Positions 19,021 to 28,303 of a stretch of DNA of 64,000 nt are shown one piece after another. A program made the translations under genes and the position numbers. Numbering within the stretch: the stretch's first letter is position 1; each line of letters begins with the position of its first letter. Under the pieces are notes generated by a model. That model was not told the DNA's origin and made no database searches. It worked only from the letters and a program-made list of their open reading frames with translations. Source of the stretch: Desertivirga brevis (GTDB lineage Bacteria; Bacteroidota; Bacteroidia; Sphingobacteriales; Sphingobacteriaceae); NCBI RefSeq assembly GCF_017355835.1, contig NZ_JAFEWF010000002.1:62001-126000 (forward strand), read 5' to 3'.

Positions 19021-19446
19021 TTAGAATTCTCGTAATCGTAAATATTCGTCTTCTTTTTGTGTCATCAAAGCTTTATCAGCTTTTGATTTGTCTTTATAGC
19101 CCAGTAAATGAAGAGTTCCGTGGGCAATGATTCGATGTAGCTCGTCGTCTATTGTCGCTGAGAATTTTTTTGCATTATCACACACTCTCTCGTAACTAAT
19201 AAATATATCTCCTGTTATAATTCCCTCTTCATCAGAATTATCGAAAGTAATGATATCTGTATACGTGTCGTGATTCAAGTATTGCCTGTTAATTTCAAGC
19301 AGATAGCTATCGCTGCAAAAAATAAAATTAAGCTCGTCTAATTTTTTCCCCTCAGAGAAAATTGTCCGTCTAATCCACTCTCTGAGTTTAATTTTATTCT
19401 TTAATTTAAAGGTAAGGTCTTCCTGGAAAAAATTAATACTAGCCAT
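19021..19446 (-). CDS. ybeY: Endoribonuclease YbeY (rRNA maturation factor)
   Basis: 141 residues. The UPF0054 core is visible: LNHDTYTDIITFDN, GDIFISYERVCDNA and HRIIAHGTLHLLGYKD. The metal site keeps His109 and His113, but the third ligand position (H-x3-H-x5-H in E. coli) is Asp119, which appears to be a Bacteroidetes-type variant. YbeY takes part in 16S rRNA 3'-end processing and ribosome quality control. Its start codon overlaps the stop of the upstream ATPase gene by one base (TAATG). Confidence 0.93.
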   Translation of the reverse strand: MASINFFQEDLTFKLKNKIKLREWIRRTIFSEGKKLDELNFIFCSDSYLLEINRQYLNHDTYTDIITFDNSDEEGIITGDIFISYERVCDNAKKFSATIDDELHRIIAHGTLHLLGYKDKSKADKALMTQKEDEYLRLREF

Positions 19447-19880
19447 TAAATCTTAAAGTGTAATTCAATCTCATTCCCTTTAAGATTGAATATGCATTGA
19501 TCTGCTAAATGTTTTATAATGAACACACCTCTACCAGTGAGGTTTTCAAGGTTCTCAGGTGCGGTAGGATCGGGAAGTCGGTTATAGTCAAAGCCATCAC
19601 CCTCATCAGCTACAGTAAATTGCATCCTCTTGCCATTGTGAACCTCAAGGTTAATATATACCTTTTTACTATCATCCTGCTTGTTGCCGTGTACAATAGC
19701 GTTTATTGTTGCCTCACTAAGGCAAGTAAGCATATTAGCATACGTATCATCCCCTAAGTTATATTCCTCTTTTAACTTGTCTATAAAGTTTTCAACCGTG
19801 GTAATGCTATCAACTCTTGAAGGCAGTTGTAAGGTATATAAAACAGTATCGTCTGAAATGTCTACCCGGTTTGTTGTCAT
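19446..19880 (-). CDS. RsbW-like ATP-binding protein (GHKL/HATPase domain)
   Basis: 144 residues consisting of one histidine-kinase-type ATPase domain: N-box SEATINAIVHGN, G1 box DEGDGFD and G2 box GRGVFIIKHLAD. There is no DHp or sensor region, so it resembles anti-sigma factor kinases such as RsbW/SpoIIAB. No cognate sigma factor or STAS antagonist is seen in the window. It lies 1 nt after the DUF4175 gene and overlaps ybeY, so the three are one transcription unit. Confidence 0.85.
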   Translation of the reverse strand: MTTNRVDISDDTVLYTLQLPSRVDSITTVENFIDKLKEEYNLGDDTYANMLTCLSEATINAIVHGNKQDDSKKVYINLEVHNGKRMQFTVADEGDGFDYNRLPDPTAPENLENLTGRGVFIIKHLADQCIFNLKGNEIELHFKI

Positions 19881-19881
19881 A

Positions 19882-22800
19882 CTATTGGTTACTATTTAAA
19901 AGCCTAAAATAATCGCCTACTTTCAATTTATAAAATGAATTTAAATCAGGAGGCACAGTTTTTAATAATTCCACTTCGTTCTGTTTAATTTTCTTAAACT
20001 CGTCAAGAACGATTTTGTAATTTGGTAAATATTCTTTTCCCTGCTTGCTTTCTCTTTTATTGTCTAGCTCACGCTCCTTTTCAGCTTTTTCTGCATTAAG
20101 GAGCTTCGTTAAAATTTCCTGCTGCCTATTAAGCGTTTCCTGCTGAATCTTCTTGTTTACGAGATCCGTCTCACTTTGTTCCATCTCCTTTGCTAGCTTG
20201 TCTAAATTACCTAACCCACCTTTTCCATCTTTGTTTAGATCTCTGTTAATTTCTTGCAAAGACTGACGGATTAACTGCTGTTCGCGAGCCATCCTTGCCA
20301 TCTGTTCGCTCATTTGCCCCTTACCCTGAACTCCCTTGCCTGATTGAATGCCTTGTTGTTGCATTTGACGCCTGGCTTTCTGCATATTTTGATTGAGCTG
20401 TTCCTGCATCTGACGGAGTTGAGACAAGCTCTTCTGTTTACCTTTGCCGCCTTGCTGTGCATTCTTCATCATCCGTTGAAGAGTATCCTCCACCTCACTC
20501 AACATTAGTGCCAAGTTATTTATTGATGTCATTGCATACTGCTGATTTCTATTTGCTTCAGCAGTTCTTCGTTCAGAAAGGTAACCTAAGGCGCTTTCGA
20601 TGTTTTTATTTATTTCCTGGATTTCTTTATTTACTAGTGACTCGATTTGCGGAGCTTTTTTACTTAATGCGAATAAACTGTCCTGTACTACTTTCAAGTC
20701 ATCCTTGATGCCTTTCTGTTTTTGAGTTAGAACCAAATAGCTTGGGTCATTAGATGAAGTAGATCGTAAAGTCTGCATGATCTTCTCCTGGTCAAAAGAT
20801 GCAGAAAGTAAGTTTTTCAAAATTTGTCGTAAACTTTGAAGGTTAACTTGATTTTCTTCCTGTTCGTTCTTTTGTTGCATCTGAGATAACTTTTGTGACA
20901 GCTGTTTCATTTGCTGAGCAGCGACCTGTTGTTTCTGGGCTGCTTTTTTATTGTCCTTACTTTCGAGGCTTTTGGTACTTTCCTCAAGGCTTCCCTCTAT
21001 TTGTTCTTGTTCTTTGCTGGGATTCTGAAATTCGTTCCTTTTGTCTAGCTCCTCATTCTTCTTATCAAGGTCTTTCAGCTCCTCTTTAATATCGTTAAAT
21101 TCCTCATTAAGCTGTTCCTGTTGTCTTTTAAGGTCAGCTGACCACTTGTTTTTTTGTGTTTCTTCTTTTAACTTTTGCTGCTTTTCTGATAGTTTATCTA
21201 ACTTATCTGTGATATCGTTGAGCTTCTGATCAAACTCTAATTTCTTATAAAGTTCTAAAATCCTATCCAATTCTTTCTGCAGCATTTTATTATCCGTTTG
21301 CATTTTGGAAAGCTCCTGCTGCGTTTGACCTTTATTATTCTGTTCCAGCAAGCGTTCGATATTCTTTAGTAGCTCCTTAGTTTTCTCGTCAAGTACGTTC
21401 TCAAACAAGTTCTCGATTTGCTTTTGCTTTTCTAAAAGTTGCTCTGTCTCTTTATTTAAATCGTGTCTTTCGTTTAGATTCTTTTTATTTTCGTCTTTTA
21501 TTTCATCCACTAGTTTTTGCAAATCCCTTTGTTTATCAAGTAGTTGTTCTATTTGTTTCTTCTCATCGAAGGACAAATTCTTTTTATTAAGTAGTTCCTG
21601 ATTAAGCCTTTTGGCTTCGCGCTCTACAGCAGAGGCCTGCCGAATAGCCTGTTCCATTTTTCTCTCAATGGCTTTAGCTGATTGTTCAATTTTCTTTCCT
21701 GCTTCCTTCGTAGTAAGAATTTCAAGTGTTTTTATAGGAGACTTTGCTGACTTAGGACCGTTGACCCCGTCATTGTCAAAAATCTCAAAGTAATAATCCA
21801 AGCGCTCACCGGGCTTAATTCCAATTGTCCTTACGTCGAACGCGTACAAAAAATTACTTCGATTTTCATTTTTATTGAAGGAAATCCGTTTAGAAGAGCT
21901 CCGGCTTTTTGAAAGCCCTGATACTTTATAAACGAATTTAAGATTGGAGAAGCCGTAATCATCGTTCACCTGACCCAAGAAATAGAGTATTTTAGATTCC
22001 AGTGAGTCTTTTCGTTCATTCACTTGAATCTGCGGACTTAAGTCGGGAATTACTGTGAGGTGATATTCCGTTTCCTCTTTAGCAACAACGGATCCGGATG
22101 ATGTTTTTAATGAGAAAAAGGTATTTTCTAAGGCGCGTAAACTATAGTTGAATGTGTTTTCATTCGCAGGCCGGATGTTTATTTTTCTACCTTTTGTTGT
22201 CAGTGTAACACTCTCGGCATTTTCGGTCTTAAATTTCCAGAAAACTTTAGTCCCCAGAGGCACCGATAGATCACCAGAGTTATTAAGATTTTCGTTTTTT
22301 TTATTAATATAACTAGGGTATTCAAGAAATACGTTAAAGTTTAGAAGAGAGGGGTTCTTTTCTACCTCAATGACATATGGATCTGAACTAAATTCTCCAG
22401 CTGTTAGAACTATTTTTTTGTCCTCCTGAATATTTCTAAAGGTATAGCTGAAATTTAAAATATTTTCTTTATTTAATTTAAAGATATTGGCACCGTCTTC
22501 AATGTAAATATCCTGGGGAATTTCTTGCCCGATTATCTTCACTTTTAATACAAAATCTTCCCCTTGTAAAGTGCTTAAATCTTTATTTAACACTAGGAAC
22601 TGAAATGGAGCTTTCCTCGCAAACTTCTCGTGATGCTTGATCAGTCGCACCGTACTATCTTTTAAAATAGAGGGAGCTGTAGCTCCGATAAGAACAAGTA
22701 CAACCAGGGGGGGGAGTACATATTTAAGATATCTCCTGTTGTCTTTAATTTTTATAGCTGTAGTAAAAGGGACAGGTTTAAGCTCTACAATCTTTTGATT

Positions 22801-23208
22801 TATGCTCGCTTCTATTAAATCTTTTTGATTTATATTTTCGTCGGCAAGCTTTTTCAATTGTAAAGTATTTAACAACTTATCTTTAATATGAGAAAAGTGA
22901 TAACCTATAATTTCTGACGCTTTCTCATGTGAAATCGTTTTTCCAAGCTTATAATACTTAAGAAGCGGAATAGCAATCCATTTGATAAGAATGATGGTAT
23001 TAAAAGTTAGGAAGCTATAGAATAGAAGAGTGCGAACAAGAGATGAGAAATTTCCGAAATATTCAGCAATTGCGACGAATGTATAGGAGGCAAATAAGGA
23101 TGCTGCCAGATAAAGAGAGCCTCGTACTACTTGATTTAAATAGTACTTACGTATAAACTCATCTATTTTAAGGATGAGATAGGAATAATTGCTGGCAGAA
23201 GCACCCAT
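19882..23208 (-). CDS. DUF4175 family large coiled-coil membrane protein
   Basis: 1108 residues. There are three N-terminal membrane segments (about 29-47, 58-83, 166-184). A beta-rich periplasmic part (about 190-500) follows, then a long, highly charged coiled coil (about 515-850) rich in Lys, Glu and Gln, and a Gln/Met-rich region with an RQMQQQGIQSGKGVQGKGQM-like stretch (about 945-975). This is the layout of the DUF4175 proteins. Function is unknown; a structural or scaffolding envelope role is an inference. It is the first gene of the DUF4175-ATPase-ybeY operon. Confidence 0.8.
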   Translation of the reverse strand: MGASASNYSYLILKIDEFIRKYYLNQVVRGSLYLAASLFASYTFVAIAEYFGNFSSLVRTLLFYSFLTFNTIILIKWIAIPLLKYYKLGKTISHEKASEIIGYHFSHIKDKLLNTLQLKKLADENINQKDLIEASINQKIVELKPVPFTTAIKIKDNRRYLKYVLPPLVVLVLIGATAPSILKDSTVRLIKHHEKFARKAPFQFLVLNKDLSTLQGEDFVLKVKIIGQEIPQDIYIEDGANIFKLNKENILNFSYTFRNIQEDKKIVLTAGEFSSDPYVIEVEKNPSLLNFNVFLEYPSYINKKNENLNNSGDLSVPLGTKVFWKFKTENAESVTLTTKGRKINIRPANENTFNYSLRALENTFFSLKTSSGSVVAKEETEYHLTVIPDLSPQIQVNERKDSLESKILYFLGQVNDDYGFSNLKFVYKVSGLSKSRSSSKRISFNKNENRSNFLYAFDVRTIGIKPGERLDYYFEIFDNDGVNGPKSAKSPIKTLEILTTKEAGKKIEQSAKAIERKMEQAIRQASAVEREAKRLNQELLNKKNLSFDEKKQIEQLLDKQRDLQKLVDEIKDENKKNLNERHDLNKETEQLLEKQKQIENLFENVLDEKTKELLKNIERLLEQNNKGQTQQELSKMQTDNKMLQKELDRILELYKKLEFDQKLNDITDKLDKLSEKQQKLKEETQKNKWSADLKRQQEQLNEEFNDIKEELKDLDKKNEELDKRNEFQNPSKEQEQIEGSLEESTKSLESKDNKKAAQKQQVAAQQMKQLSQKLSQMQQKNEQEENQVNLQSLRQILKNLLSASFDQEKIMQTLRSTSSNDPSYLVLTQKQKGIKDDLKVVQDSLFALSKKAPQIESLVNKEIQEINKNIESALGYLSERRTAEANRNQQYAMTSINNLALMLSEVEDTLQRMMKNAQQGGKGKQKSLSQLRQMQEQLNQNMQKARRQMQQQGIQSGKGVQGKGQMSEQMARMAREQQLIRQSLQEINRDLNKDGKGGLGNLDKLAKEMEQSETDLVNKKIQQETLNRQQEILTKLLNAEKAEKERELDNKRESKQGKEYLPNYKIVLDEFKKIKQNEVELLKTVPPDLNSFYKLKVGDYFRLLNSNQ

Positions 23209-23342
23209 TTATCTCTCAAAGTATAAATACTAAATTAACGGAATTTTATGATATATTGTTATAACCCTGCTTCTAATTAACTTTCGTTCGTCATAACTTT
23301 TCGTTTTTCCTTGTAGCGCCTAAAAGGGTGGAGTTAAATCAA

Positions 23343-23380
23343 AATAAAAAAGTTCGAAGAAATCTCCGAACTCTTATTTT
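23343..23380 (-). terminator. Terminator of the cysHDN operon
   Basis: Six-bp core AGTTCG (23351-23356) / CGAACT (23367-23372) with flanking AAAATAA/TTATTTT pairing. On the minus strand it is followed by a T-run. It lies 41 nt past the cysN stop. Confidence 0.7.
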
Positions 23381-23420
23381 AATCGATAGGCCCCTCGTCG
23401 TTGCCTGTTATTCTTATAGT

Positions 23421-24662
23421 TTACTGTAACATACAACCTGCAACGGTAGTATGTGCTGTTTCGTCGATCAAGATAGCCCCGCCGTTAGCCCTTAAGCTAT
23501 TATAACTATCAAATACTACCGGAGAAGCAGTTTTCAGGGTAACATGTACCACGTCATTTAAACCTACCTGATCCACATTTTCAATCTTTTCGAGAGTGTT
23601 CACATCAAGTTTGTAGTTAATCTCCTTGATGATACAACGCACACGCTTACTCTGTACTTGTAGAAGATACTTGTTTCCAGTAACCATTGGACGGCTATCC
23701 ATCCAGCAAAGAGTTGTCTCAATATCCTGAGAAACGTTTGGAAGATTTGCTTTATTTACAATTATATCTCCCCGATTAATGTCGATATCGTCTTTTAAAC
23801 GAATCACGGCACTTTGAGGAGCGAAAACTTCGTCAACTTCTTCACCATTAATTTCTACGGCTTCTACTATAGAGTCTATGCCATCGGGCAGTACAGTTAC
23901 AAGGTCACCTTTTTTATAAGTACCACTGATCACTTTACCAGCGTATCCACGATAGTCATGCAATTCATCTGTCTGAGGACGAATCACATATTGCACAGGG
24001 AAGCGAGGCTCGGTATAATTTAAGTCGTGACTTAAATTTATATTTTCTAACAGGTGAAGAAGGGTTTCACCCTTATACCAGGGTGTATTTTCAGATGGAT
24101 TAACTATATTGTCTCCTAGCAATGCACTGATTGGAATGAAAGTTACATCCTTAATATTTAGCTGCTTTGCAATCTTAGAGTATTCGATCACGATATTATT
24201 ATATACCTCTTCAGAGAAATCCACCATATCCATCTTATTGATGGTTACAACTACGTGAGGGATCTGCAACAGAGAGGCAATGATGCTATGTCTTCTGGTC
24301 TGTTCAATTACTCCTAACCGGGCATCAATAAGAATGATGATCAAATCCGAATTAGAAGCCCCAGTAACCATGTTACGAGTGTATTGTATGTGTCCGGGAG
24401 CATCAGCTATGATGAACTTACGTTTTTCTGTATTGAAATACTTGTAAGCGACATCGATAGTGATGCCTTGCTCGCGTTCTGCACGAAGTCCATCAGTAAA
24501 TAAGGCCAGGTCTATTTCCCCCTCACCTTTATTTTTACTTTGTTTCTGTATAGTTGCAAGCTGGTCAACTTTAATCGAGTCGGTGTCATACAATAAGCGA
24601 CCGATCAAAGTACTTTTTCCATCGTCAACACTACCTGCAGTTATAAATCGAAGTAAATCCAT
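23421..24662 (-). CDS. cysN: Sulfate adenylyltransferase subunit 1 (GTPase) CysN
   Basis: 413 residues. EF-Tu-like GTPase motifs are present: GSVDDGKST at about 10-18, DAPGHIQYTRNMVTGAS, and NKMD. Two beta-barrel domains follow, ending in GGAILIDETAHTTVAGCML. It couples GTP hydrolysis to ATP sulfurylase activity of CysD. There is no C-terminal APS kinase (CysC) extension. It is the last gene of cysH-cysD-cysN, after a 128-nt gap from cysD. Confidence 0.96.
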   Translation of the reverse strand: MDLLRFITAGSVDDGKSTLIGRLLYDTDSIKVDQLATIQKQSKNKGEGEIDLALFTDGLRAEREQGITIDVAYKYFNTEKRKFIIADAPGHIQYTRNMVTGASNSDLIIILIDARLGVIEQTRRHSIIASLLQIPHVVVTINKMDMVDFSEEVYNNIVIEYSKIAKQLNIKDVTFIPISALLGDNIVNPSENTPWYKGETLLHLLENINLSHDLNYTEPRFPVQYVIRPQTDELHDYRGYAGKVISGTYKKGDLVTVLPDGIDSIVEAVEINGEEVDEVFAPQSAVIRLKDDIDINRGDIIVNKANLPNVSQDIETTLCWMDSRPMVTGNKYLLQVQSKRVRCIIKEINYKLDVNTLEKIENVDQVGLNDVVHVTLKTASPVVFDSYNSLRANGGAILIDETAHTTVAGCMLQ

Positions 24663-24790
24663 GTTATGTTTAGATATCAGATGCGGGATGTTAGCTATGA
24701 GAGAACTATCTTATCCCCATCTTTCAAATATTTATTGTTTAATTATTAGATTGGACGTGAAAAATACACATCAATTTCACCAGTCTAATA

Positions 24791-25711
24791 CTAAAAGTAT
24801 CCGTTCTTCTTTCTATCCTCCATTGCTGCCTCTGAAACCTGGTCATCAATACGGGTCTCACCACGTTCGCTGATATTGGTCCTGTTAATTTCACCAATGA
24901 TATCATCGATATTGTTAGCGGTCGACTCAACTGCAGCAGTACAGGTCATATCACCAACGGTCCTGTAACGAACCTTACGTTTCTCAATAACGTCTCCTTC
25001 ATCAACACGGATAAACTCAGACATTGCAACCAGAAACTCTCCATGCACCAACACTTCGCGCTCGTGAGTAAAATAGATTGATGGAAGTTCTATCCCTTCA
25101 CGCTTAATATAGTTCCAAACGTCAAGTTCTACCCAGTTTGATATAGGAAACACGCGAACATTCTCTCCTTTGGCAATTTTTCCGTTGTAAAGGTTCCATA
25201 GCTCTGGTCGTTGCTTCTTAGGATCCCATTGACCGAACTCATCTCGTACGGAGAAAATACGCTCCTTAGCACGAGCTTTTTCTTCATCCCGGCGTGCACC
25301 GCCAATACAAGCGTCAAAGCCAAATTCTTCAATAGTATCTAATAAAGTATAAGACTGGAGGGCATTTCTTGAAGCAAATTTACCCACAGGTTCTTTTAAA
25401 CCTCTGGCTTTAATAGTATCTTCAACTTTACGTACAATTAGTTTAGCCCCAAGTTCGTCGGCAAGCCTGTCGCGGTATTCCAAAGCTTCAGGAAAGTTAT
25501 GGCCTGTATCAATGTGTACAAGCGGAAAAGGAATCTTTCCAGGTTTGAAAGCTTTTAATGCTAATTGAACAAGAGTAATTGAGTCTTTCCCTCCGGAAAA
25601 TAAAAGTGCCGGGCGCTCGAACTGACCTGCTACCTCACGCATAATGTGGATAGACTCTGATTCAAGCAAATCCAGGTAATCTAATTTAGATGGCATAGTT
25701 ATTTTATCCAA
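24791..25711 (-). CDS. cysD: Sulfate adenylyltransferase subunit 2 CysD
   Basis: 306 residues of the PP-loop ATP pyrophosphatase family: LLFSGGKDSITLVQLA at about 41-56, the HIDTGHNFPEALEYRD block, GGARRDEEKARAKERIFS, and the C-terminal GDMTCTAAVES and ERGETRIDDQVSEAAMEDRK tail. It adenylates sulfate to APS in complex with CysN. It starts 3 nt after the cysH stop. Confidence 0.97.
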   Translation of the reverse strand: MDKITMPSKLDYLDLLESESIHIMREVAGQFERPALLFSGGKDSITLVQLALKAFKPGKIPFPLVHIDTGHNFPEALEYRDRLADELGAKLIVRKVEDTIKARGLKEPVGKFASRNALQSYTLLDTIEEFGFDACIGGARRDEEKARAKERIFSVRDEFGQWDPKKQRPELWNLYNGKIAKGENVRVFPISNWVELDVWNYIKREGIELPSIYFTHEREVLVHGEFLVAMSEFIRVDEGDVIEKRKVRYRTVGDMTCTAAVESTANNIDDIIGEINRTNISERGETRIDDQVSEAAMEDRKKNGYF

Positions 25712-25714
25712 TTG

Positions 25715-26431
25715 TTATGAATGTGCGTGTAATCCGCACTCTTTACTTGTTTTATCTTCCCACCACCAGCGGCCTGCCCTAAAATCGTCCCCAGGCATAA
25801 TTGCTCTGGTACAAGGCTGACAGCCAATGCTTACAAATCCTTTATCGTGTAAAGTATTATATGGAATTCCGTTCTGATTAATAACAGCTCTTAAATCATC
25901 AGTAGACCAATGAAGAAGAGGATGGAATTTTATGATATTGTTAGTGTGGTCAAATTCTATTTGAGGCAGATCTCCTCTTTCCGGTGAATGCTCTGCTCTA
26001 AGTCCGGTAATCCATAGCTCATTCCCCTTCAATGCTCTTTGAAGTGGCTCTACTTTACGAATATAGCAGCAACTTTTGCGATTTTCCACTGAATCATAGA
26101 ACGAATTAGGTCCCTTTGCTGTCACAAATTCTTCAATAAGTGATGCATTTGGATAATAGGCTTCTATGTTCGTAGAATACATTTCATTTGTGCGGCTCCA
26201 TACATAATACGTTTCGCTGAATAGGCGACCTGTATCTAAAGTGAAAATTTTAATAGGGAGCTTTTGAGATAAGATCATGTGCGAGATTACCTGATCTTCC
26301 CAGCTGAAACTTGAAGAACAAATAATTTTTCCTTCAAATTCATTAGCAAGATAAGCTAAAGCCTGTTCTGGTGATAAACCGCTTAAAGCTGCAGAAAGCT
26401 CTGCTGTTCTATGTTCTAAATTGCCAGACAT
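25715..26431 (-). CDS. cysH: Adenylyl-sulfate (APS) reductase, CysH family
   Basis: 238 residues. The PP-loop-like N-terminus has SSSFSWEDQV. The [4Fe-4S] motif typical of APS-using enzymes is complete: Cys121-Cys122 in SCCYIRKVEPL and Cys204-x2-Cys207 in GCQPCTRA. The catalytic Cys is in the tail ECGLH (Cys232). The cluster, together with the absence of an APS kinase, points to direct reduction of APS to sulfite. It is the first gene of the operon. A possible -7 element TATTTTTG on the minus strand (26528-26535) would give a leader of about 90 nt with a short hairpin. Confidence 0.94.
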   Translation of the reverse strand: MSGNLEHRTAELSAALSGLSPEQALAYLANEFEGKIICSSSFSWEDQVISHMILSQKLPIKIFTLDTGRLFSETYYVWSRTNEMYSTNIEAYYPNASLIEEFVTAKGPNSFYDSVENRKSCCYIRKVEPLQRALKGNELWITGLRAEHSPERGDLPQIEFDHTNNIIKFHPLLHWSTDDLRAVINQNGIPYNTLHDKGFVSIGCQPCTRAIMPGDDFRAGRWWWEDKTSKECGLHAHS

Positions 26432-26617
26432 TGTTATAAAGTCAATTTATATTTATTTAACACTCACCAAGTTAAGATTAGCCAGATGAATGACTAAGGC
26501 TTAAGTAAAGCCTATAGAAAAAGTAGGCAAAAATACATAGAATTAAGCACTTATAAAGCATCATTTTAGAAATTGGATCATTAAGAGGTAATTTTCGGCT
26601 AAACCTGCTTAAAAGTC

Positions 26618-26625
26618 TATCTTTG
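26618..26625 (+). promoter_or_regulatory. Putative gltX -7 element (TATCTTTG)
   Basis: Exact TAnnTTTG match 20 nt before the gltX ATG. A weak -33 candidate (TTTTCG) lies about 20 nt upstream. Confidence 0.55.
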
Positions 26626-26645
26626 CGACTCAATATTTTAGAATT

Positions 26646-28160
26646 ATGACCAATAAAGTTCGTGTACGCTTTGCTCCCAGTCCTACAGGAGGGCTGCATT
26701 TAGGTGGAGTTAGAACGGTTTTATTCAACTACCTTTTTGCCAAGAAGCATGGAGGAGACTTTATTTTACGTATTGAGGATACAGATCAAACCCGTTTTGT
26801 TCCTGGGGCCGAGGAATATATTTTGAATTGCTTAAAGTGGTGTGGTTTAAATCCCGATGAAGGGACAGAAGCAGGAGGAGAGTACGGTCCCTATCGTCAA
26901 AGTGAACGTAAAGATATCTATAAGAAGTTTGCAGATCAACTTGTTTCGGAAGGAAAAGCATATTATGCTTTCGATACTCCGGAAGAGCTTGAAGAGAAAC
27001 GTGCCGAAATTCCTAATTTTCAGTACGGACATGCTTTTCGTCATCAATTGAGAAACTCCCTCACTTTATCAAAGGATGAAGTGCATAGATTGCTTGATGA
27101 AGGTACGCCTTATGTTATTCGTATTAATATGCCTTCTGATGAAACCATATCTTTTACTGACTTAATCAGGGGTTTCGTTAGTTTCGATACTATGCTTGTA
27201 GATGATAAGGTATTGCTTAAAGCAGATGGAATGCCTACTTATCATTTGGCTGTAGTAGTGGACGACTTTTTGATGAAAATTACTCATGCTTTTCGCGGCG
27301 AAGAGTGGTTGCCTTCTGCTCCCGTGCATTTAATGCTTTGGAAGTTTTTAGGTTGGGAGGATGCTATGCCACAGTGGGCTCACCTACCTTTAATATTAAA
27401 GCCAGACGGTAATGGGAAATTAAGTAAACGAGATGGTGCAAGATTAGGGTTCCCGGTGTATGCTATGAATTGGGCTGATCCTTCTAATGGTGAAGTTACA
27501 CCAGGTTTCAGAGAAATGGGTTTCCTTCCGGAGGCTTTCATCAACCTCTTAGCTATGCTTGGGTGGAATGATGGTACTGATCAGGAAATCTTTTCAATTG
27601 ATGAGTTGATTGAGAAGTTCTCTTTGGAAAGAGTAAACCATTCAGGGGCCAAGTTTGATTTTGAAAAAGCAAAGTGGTTTAACGCCGAGTGGATTAAAAA
27701 AGTTAAAGCTGAGCATCTGCGGGATGAGGTAGCAAGGGTGCTTTCCACTAATAATATTGAAGTTGCTGACTCTGGGAAACTCCTTCAAATAATCGATCTG
27801 GTAAAAGATCGCTGTACCTTACTTACTGATTTTGTTTCGCAAGCGGGATATTTCTTTCAAGGACCTGCCAGTTACGATCTTGATGCAGTTAAGCCTAAAT
27901 GGAATGATCAAAAGGAAGGCTTTTTTTTCGAGTTCATTACTGAACTTGAAAAACTTGAAGCCTTTGAGGCGGTAGAATTAGAAGCTCTATTTAAAAAGTT
28001 AGTTGCAGACAAGGGATTAAAAATCGGAGATGTAATGCTTCCATTACGCATCATGCTTGTTGGTGGAAAGTTTGGCCCTGCTGTTTTTGATATTGCGTCT
28101 TTAGTTGGTAAGGAAGAAACAGTTTCCCGAATTCAAAAAGCCTTGGTGGCCTTCAAGTAA
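26646..28160 (+). CDS. gltX: Glutamyl-tRNA synthetase
   Basis: 504 residues, class I synthetase. The HIGH-like motif is HLGG in FAPSPTGGLHLGGVRTVLF (residues 9 onward), the KMSKS-like motif is KLSKRDG, and there are the family blocks RIEDTDQTRFVPGAEEYI and HAFRGEEWLPSAPVHLMLW. The anticodon-binding helical domain occupies the C-terminal 140 residues. A single copy is seen and no GatCAB genes are in the window, so discriminating or nondiscriminating type cannot be told. It is divergent from cysH and ends at a hairpin. Confidence 0.97.
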   Translation: MTNKVRVRFAPSPTGGLHLGGVRTVLFNYLFAKKHGGDFILRIEDTDQTRFVPGAEEYILNCLKWCGLNPDEGTEAGGEYGPYRQSERKDIYKKFADQLVSEGKAYYAFDTPEELEEKRAEIPNFQYGHAFRHQLRNSLTLSKDEVHRLLDEGTPYVIRINMPSDETISFTDLIRGFVSFDTMLVDDKVLLKADGMPTYHLAVVVDDFLMKITHAFRGEEWLPSAPVHLMLWKFLGWEDAMPQWAHLPLILKPDGNGKLSKRDGARLGFPVYAMNWADPSNGEVTPGFREMGFLPEAFINLLAMLGWNDGTDQEIFSIDELIEKFSLERVNHSGAKFDFEKAKWFNAEWIKKVKAEHLRDEVARVLSTNNIEVADSGKLLQIIDLVKDRCTLLTDFVSQAGYFFQGPASYDLDAVKPKWNDQKEGFFFEFITELEKLEAFEAVELEALFKKLVADKGLKIGDVMLPLRIMLVGGKFGPAVFDIASLVGKEETVSRIQKALVAFK

Positions 28161-28187
28161 AGTTATTTTCAACACTCGAAGTCATAA

Positions 28188-28226
28188 GAAATGCCCCGGA
28201 AGTAAAACTCTTTCAGGGCATTTTTT
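28188..28226 (+). terminator. gltX terminator
   Basis: Arms AAATGCCC (28189-28196) and GGGCATTT (28216-28223), followed by a T6 run on the plus strand. Confidence 0.8.
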
Positions 28227-28303
28227 GGTAAAACTAATTTCCATATTGAGATCAAGCATCCGAAAAGGAGGAGGATGCATTGAGTATCTTACAACTTTGT
28301 TAT

